A DNA stretch of 64,000 nt from Emergencia timonensis. GTDB lineage: Bacteria; Bacillota; Clostridia; Peptostreptococcales; Anaerovoracaceae. Shown here piece by piece: positions 60,887 through 64,000 of this stretch. The notes below the pieces were generated by a model. The model saw only the letters and a list, made by a program, of their open reading frames with translations. It made no database searches and was not told the origin of the DNA. The stretch lies in NCBI RefSeq assembly GCF_900086585.1, contig NZ_FLKM01000008.1, positions 124,001 to 188,000 on the forward strand, in the 5' to 3' direction. Numbering within the stretch: position 1 is the first letter of the stretch; each line of letters begins with the position of its first letter. A program made the position numbers and the translations under genes.

Positions 60887-62296
60887 TTAAACTCTCTGAT
60901 AAATTCTGTTATAGCATCGCACAGCCCAGGCCTTTCCGTCTCTGATAAAGAACTGCAAGGTACTGACTCGCTGCTGTAAATCCTTTTCAGCTACTGCAGC
61001 AAAGATGGTGCCGCTGCAGTACTGCAGCACCGTCTTTACGCCGTTGTAATCCGCTTTCAGTGTTCCGTTTTCTACCGTCACGATGGTATGGGCAGGCAGC
61101 CCTTCTTCCGCCAAATAATCACCGCAGAGCGCTTCTGGCATAGAAAAATTTTTTCCACTGGGCACAGCCCAGTCATGCCGTTCCTCCAAAGGCAGACCCA
61201 AAATATAGTTGTAGCAGGCCCACTGGAACGGCTCTACATCAACCTCTCCCTCATTGCAGAGAACCGTGGCTGCGTAACCGCCTTCCAAAAATCCGCCCAT
61301 GGACGACACACCGTGCAGACCGCCTGTATGCTGGCATACGCACCTATCTGCAAGCAGACTTTTGGTCAGACCCAGACAGTAATAAGGCTGCTTTCTGAGA
61401 GGAAACTCTTTCCCAATTAAAAGCTCGACGGCTTCTTCTGGGACGATTTGCTGTCCCTCCCACACACCTCGCTCTGACAGCATCTTATAATACCTGGTCA
61501 TATCACTGGCTGTGGATTTAACGCAGGCACAGCCGCGAAACGGCGGCAGAACCGACCAGTTATCATCCTGTACCAGCTGGCCGTTCTCGTCTCTTTCAAA
61601 GAGGCTGGTGATATTACCGCCTGCCATGGCCTTGGCGCTTTCAGCGTCTGCGTCCAACACAGATCGTTCCATGCCAAGAGGCTTGAAAATACGTTTATGT
61701 AAAAACTTTTCCAGGGATATACCTGCAGCCTGATCTACTACGTAGGACAGCAGCGCATAACCTTCATTGGAATAACTCATGAATTCACCCGGCGCACCCA
61801 GCATTTTATAGCTTCCAGCTGCCAGATACTCCACAATCTGTTCTATATTGTTCATCTTGTTGGGAGCAGTTTTCAGCATATGACGATACCACAGACTATT
61901 CTCTTCAATGCTGTTCATAGCGATAGACCATTCCAAAGGCGGCAGCGGCGGTAAACCAGTCTGATGCATGGCGATAGTTTTCAGCGTCACACATTCGTCT
62001 GGGACTTTAGGAATGTGCAGCGAGGGAAAATACTTACGAATCGGATCTGACAAATCCAGCTTTCCCTCTATATGGAGAAGGCAGCAGGCAAGCGCTGTCA
62101 GGGACTTGCTCATGGAAGCGATGCCAAACATGGTATCCTGATCTGCCGGCTTTTCATTTTCTATATCTCTGTATCCAAAGCCTCTCTCAAAGAGAATCCC
62201 TTCGGGACCGCGAATAGAGATGGCCATGCCCGGATATCCCTTTTGCTGAAACAAGTTTTCTATATAATCTTGAAAATATCCGTCGTCTCTCGTCAT
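60887..62296 (-). CDS. class C beta-lactamase-family serine hydrolase (D-aminopeptidase-like)
   Basis: The 469-residue protein has S61-M-S-K64 (FGIASMSKSLTAL), the tyrosine motif in GEFMSYSNEGYALLSYV and the HTGG motif (CQHTGGLHG), the triad of class C beta-lactamase-like enzymes, with a lipocalin-like C-terminal part. There is no signal peptide, so it acts in the cytoplasm, probably as an amidase, esterase or D-aminopeptidase on imported peptides. It is the first gene of the operon with oppBCDF and the binding protein, behind a sigma-54 promoter. Confidence 0.88.
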   Translation of the reverse strand: MTRDDGYFQDYIENLFQQKGYPGMAISIRGPEGILFERGFGYRDIENEKPADQDTMFGIASMSKSLTALACCLLHIEGKLDLSDPIRKYFPSLHIPKVPDECVTLKTIAMHQTGLPPLPPLEWSIAMNSIEENSLWYRHMLKTAPNKMNNIEQIVEYLAAGSYKMLGAPGEFMSYSNEGYALLSYVVDQAAGISLEKFLHKRIFKPLGMERSVLDADAESAKAMAGGNITSLFERDENGQLVQDDNWSVLPPFRGCACVKSTASDMTRYYKMLSERGVWEGQQIVPEEAVELLIGKEFPLRKQPYYCLGLTKSLLADRCVCQHTGGLHGVSSMGGFLEGGYAATVLCNEGEVDVEPFQWACYNYILGLPLEERHDWAVPSGKNFSMPEALCGDYLAEEGLPAHTIVTVENGTLKADYNGVKTVLQYCSGTIFAAVAEKDLQQRVSTLQFFIRDGKAWAVRCYNRIYQRV

Positions 62297-62351
62297 GTTC
62301 TCACTCCCTTTAGTCGTTTTTTAAATAATCCGAATATTCATATATAAATAT

Positions 62352-62368
62352 CGCAAAGTTTATGCCAA
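62352..62368 (-). promoter_or_regulatory. sigma-54 (-24/-12) promoter of the serine hydrolase/Opp operon
   Basis: On the minus strand TTGGCATAAACTTTGCG fits the RpoN consensus, with GG (62366-62365) and GC (62354-62353) ten bases apart. The start would be near 62341, about 45 bases before the first gene. Confidence 0.75.
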
Positions 62369-62472
62369 TTGTTTGGAAGCCTAAATTCTAACATCTGTAC
62401 GGTTCGAGTCCGGAAAATATTATGACGAATATATAATAAATCCTATTTCGCCCTATTAATTACATAAGAAGC

Positions 62473-62760
62473 GTGGAAATGAAGGAATCAAGCGGTTAAG
62501 TCTGCCAAATCAAGATTTGGGGACTTTTCCCATGAGACCTGCCAGCGATTTACTTAAAGTAAATCGGGCTAGGCTTCAAGATTCCTATTTCCACATGTCG
62601 CCCGCAAGGGGCGACCCTTCGCAAGGTACGTTCTTTGCCTTTTCGTCCCAGCTTTAGCTGGCTCGAGCGAAACGGACAGCGAAAGGCGCGTTAGCGACTG
62701 GAGGCGTGAGCGGAGCGAACGATGAAACATACGGAAATACGTCCTTTGGACGATATTTCC
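62473..62760. ncRNA. highly structured intergenic element of unknown class
   Basis: A 15-bp closing stem (GTGGAAAT + AGGAATC at 62473-62489 with GATTCCT + ATTTCCAC at 62580-62594) encloses two hairpins: AAGTC-CCAAATC/GATTTGG-GACTT (62498-62526) and CGATTTAC/GTAAATCG (62546-62566). This makes a three-way junction. Further hairpins follow: GTCGCCC/GGGCGAC (62597-62615), CCTT/AAGG (62616-62626) and GGAAATACGTCC/GGACGATATTTCC (62733-62760). It lies between a terminator and a promoter, so neither neighbour explains it. Part of it recurs at 18566-18640. It may be a non-coding RNA or a miniature mobile element; the strand is undetermined. Confidence 0.5.
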
Positions 62761-62765
62761 TATGA

Positions 62766-62800
62766 ATTAAAAAAGACGGCTGCTTTTAACATAACCGTCT
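62766..62800 (-). terminator. terminator of the M55 peptidase-racemase operon
   Basis: AGACGG pairs with CCGTCT (62774-62800 on the plus strand), followed on the minus strand by TTTTTTAATTC, just after the racemase stop. Confidence 0.75.
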
Positions 62801-62806
62801 ACTTCT

Positions 62807-63520
62807 TTATTTGATAAATTCTGCCCTCAACTTTTTGCCACTGAATTCAATGATTCTTGCTGCTAAAATCCGCATGGGATCTACGTAAAATTCGTCCAGG
62901 CCGCAGTCTGCTTTTATGACAGATAATTCAGTGCACCCCAAAATAGCTTTGTCACATCCAGCCACTTTGACGGACTTTTCGATCTGCTTCCAAGCTAGTG
63001 GGTCCCATGATCTGCCCTTTTTTATTCTGTCATAGATTTGATACATGACGAGAGCCTGTGTCTCTTTTTCTGGCGTATAAGGCGTCAGCCCCGCTTCCAT
63101 CATGTATTTCTGGTAAAGTCCTGTTTGAACGGTTCCATCGGTAGCCAATATGGCGGCCTTTCCTGACGGGCATTCCTTCGCAATGGTCTTAACTGTTTCT
63201 CTGATCATGTGTATGAGAGGTACGTGAATTTCCTCTGCAATCATGTCGCCAAAGAAGTGGGCCGTGTTGCACGTAATACCAATAGCCTGACATCCACAGT
63301 CCTCTAAAGCCTTCGCATCAGAGAGCATTTTATCGTGAACTGCTTTATACTCCCCGCTTTGGATTGCGCTGGTGCGATCTGGCATGGAAGGATCACTATA
63401 AATAATCATGTTGACGTGATCCTGGTCGCATTGTGCATCGGTCATCTCTGTGACCATTTTATAAAAAAGCTGGCTTGCCATGGGACCCATGCCTCCGATC
63501 AAGCCGATTTTTCTGTCCAT
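62807..63520 (-). CDS. aspartate/glutamate racemase-family protein
   Basis: The 237-residue protein has the cofactor-independent racemase signature: IGLIGGMGPMAS at the N-terminus, and the two catalytic cysteines in GITCNTAHFF and ILGCTELSVI. It probably interconverts L- and D-aspartate or a related acidic amino acid. The start codon lies 12 bases after the D-aminopeptidase gene, with a GGAGGCGGAGG ribosome binding site, so both are one operon that may convert D-amino acids freed from peptides into usable L-forms. Confidence 0.92.
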   Translation of the reverse strand: MDRKIGLIGGMGPMASQLFYKMVTEMTDAQCDQDHVNMIIYSDPSMPDRTSAIQSGEYKAVHDKMLSDAKALEDCGCQAIGITCNTAHFFGDMIAEEIHVPLIHMIRETVKTIAKECPSGKAAILATDGTVQTGLYQKYMMEAGLTPYTPEKETQALVMYQIYDRIKKGRSWDPLAWKQIEKSVKVAGCDKAILGCTELSVIKADCGLDEFYVDPMRILAARIIEFSGKKLRAEFIK

Positions 63521-63532
63521 TCCTCCGCCTCC

Positions 63533-64000
63533 TTACAGCATGAACATTCTAGCCGTCATCATCTCCTGGATATCTGCCGCCGTATATTTTACCGTGTGTC
63601 CATCCAGGCGCACAGCTTTGGGATAATAGGACGCACGCAGAGCATTTGCAAATTCCTTGTAATTGATTTCCAACTCAAACTGTTCCGGCATCTGAATGCG
63701 GCAGGCCTGTAACTTTTTCAGCCCCTTCTCTGCGCCTGCTCGAATCTCTCTGCAGGCTGCATCGGGATTCATGTTGAAGGTAGCTTCACCCCACCCCCAT
63801 TTGACACCGCAGGTTTCTATCTCCGGCACCAATTCTTTGGCGTGGCTGCAAAGCTGTTCATCGCCGCTGATAAAAACCACCGGGACGCCATAGTGGGCAG
63901 CCACATATGCATTCATATCAAACTCTGCCGCCGTTCTCTCATTTATTTTAACGAAGTTGTTACCTCCGTTCATGGTGTGAGCCAACGGATTTCCATCAAA
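63533..64000 (-). CDS. dppA: M55-family D-aminopeptidase (DppA-like), N-terminus outside the window
   Basis: The visible C-terminal 155 residues read FDGNPLAHTMNGGNNFVKINERTAAEFDMNAYVAAHYGVPVVFISGDEQLCSHAKELVPEI, the zinc-peptidase core of the DppA/M55 family (H of AHTMNG, E and D of the GDE segment). TVKYTAADIQEMM closes the fold. DppA of Bacillus releases D-alanine from D-Ala-containing dipeptides. The gene is open at the right edge. Its pairing with an Asp/Glu racemase and a nearby Opp system suggests D-peptide catabolism. Confidence 0.9.
   Translation of the reverse strand, partial: FDGNPLAHTMNGGNNFVKINERTAAEFDMNAYVAAHYGVPVVFISGDEQLCSHAKELVPEIETCGVKWGWGEATFNMNPDAACREIRAGAEKGLKKLQACRIQMPEQFELEINYKEFANALRASYYPKAVRLDGHTVKYTAADIQEMMTARMFML

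Overview
The window looks like chromosome of a strictly anaerobic, low- to mid-GC Firmicute of class Clostridia. The signs are Clostridia-type AsnS, GreA, AddB and Tex proteins, a hybrid-cluster protein, an ornithine/alanine racemase-type enzyme, Gram-positive ribosome binding sites, and a Tn4451-type mobilizable element. I suspect an amino-acid- or peptide-fermenting lineage such as Anaerovoracaceae, but cannot prove it from this sequence.

Layout. 0-2 kb: iron-sulfur flavoprotein and a LysO-type exporter. 2.2-3 kb: a type III toxin-antitoxin locus, made of a ToxN/AbiQ-like toxin preceded by a leaky terminator and three 34-bp RNA repeats. 3.2-13.4 kb: asnS, decayed Fic and PDDEXK (DUF1016) genes, lysS with an extra tRNA-binding domain, greA, a PLP racemase and a tandemly fused acyl-CoA ligase. 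13.7-21.4 kb: XRE regulator, carbonic anhydrase, GNAT, deoD, three secreted proteins with fibronectin-like repeats, asparaginase and tRNA-Thr(CGT). 21.4-24.7 kb: addB without addA. 25-37.4 kb: a permease and serine-hydrolase pair behind a sigma-54 promoter, then a 7.6-kb mobilizable element, then the sigma-54 activator and a catalytically degenerate serine-hydrolase paralogue. 37.5-54 kb: ppaX, tex, prfB (with programmed frameshift), hcp, an ABC exporter with its two-component system, secA, a CorC/HlyC protein and birA. 54.2-64 kb: a D-peptide scavenging cluster with DmpA-type peptidase, Opp transporter, class C beta-lactamase-like hydrolase, Asp/Glu racemase and M55 D-aminopeptidase.

How it fits together. 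Three -24/-12 (sigma-54) promoters are visible, each with GG-N10-GC spacing. They precede the permease/serine-hydrolase pair, the serine hydrolase/Opp operon and the dmpA-like gene. With the enhancer-binding protein at 34.9-36.6 kb they suggest a nitrogen or peptide catabolic regulon. The mobile element sits exactly between the hydrolase gene with its terminator and the activator gene, so it probably separated the activator from its native promoter. Its cargo is a Mef-like efflux pump behind a leader with a six-codon peptide and three terminator-like hairpins. A heavily structured 290-bp intergenic segment at 62.47-62.76 kb, with a partial diverged relative at 18.57 kb, is the least explained sequence in the window.
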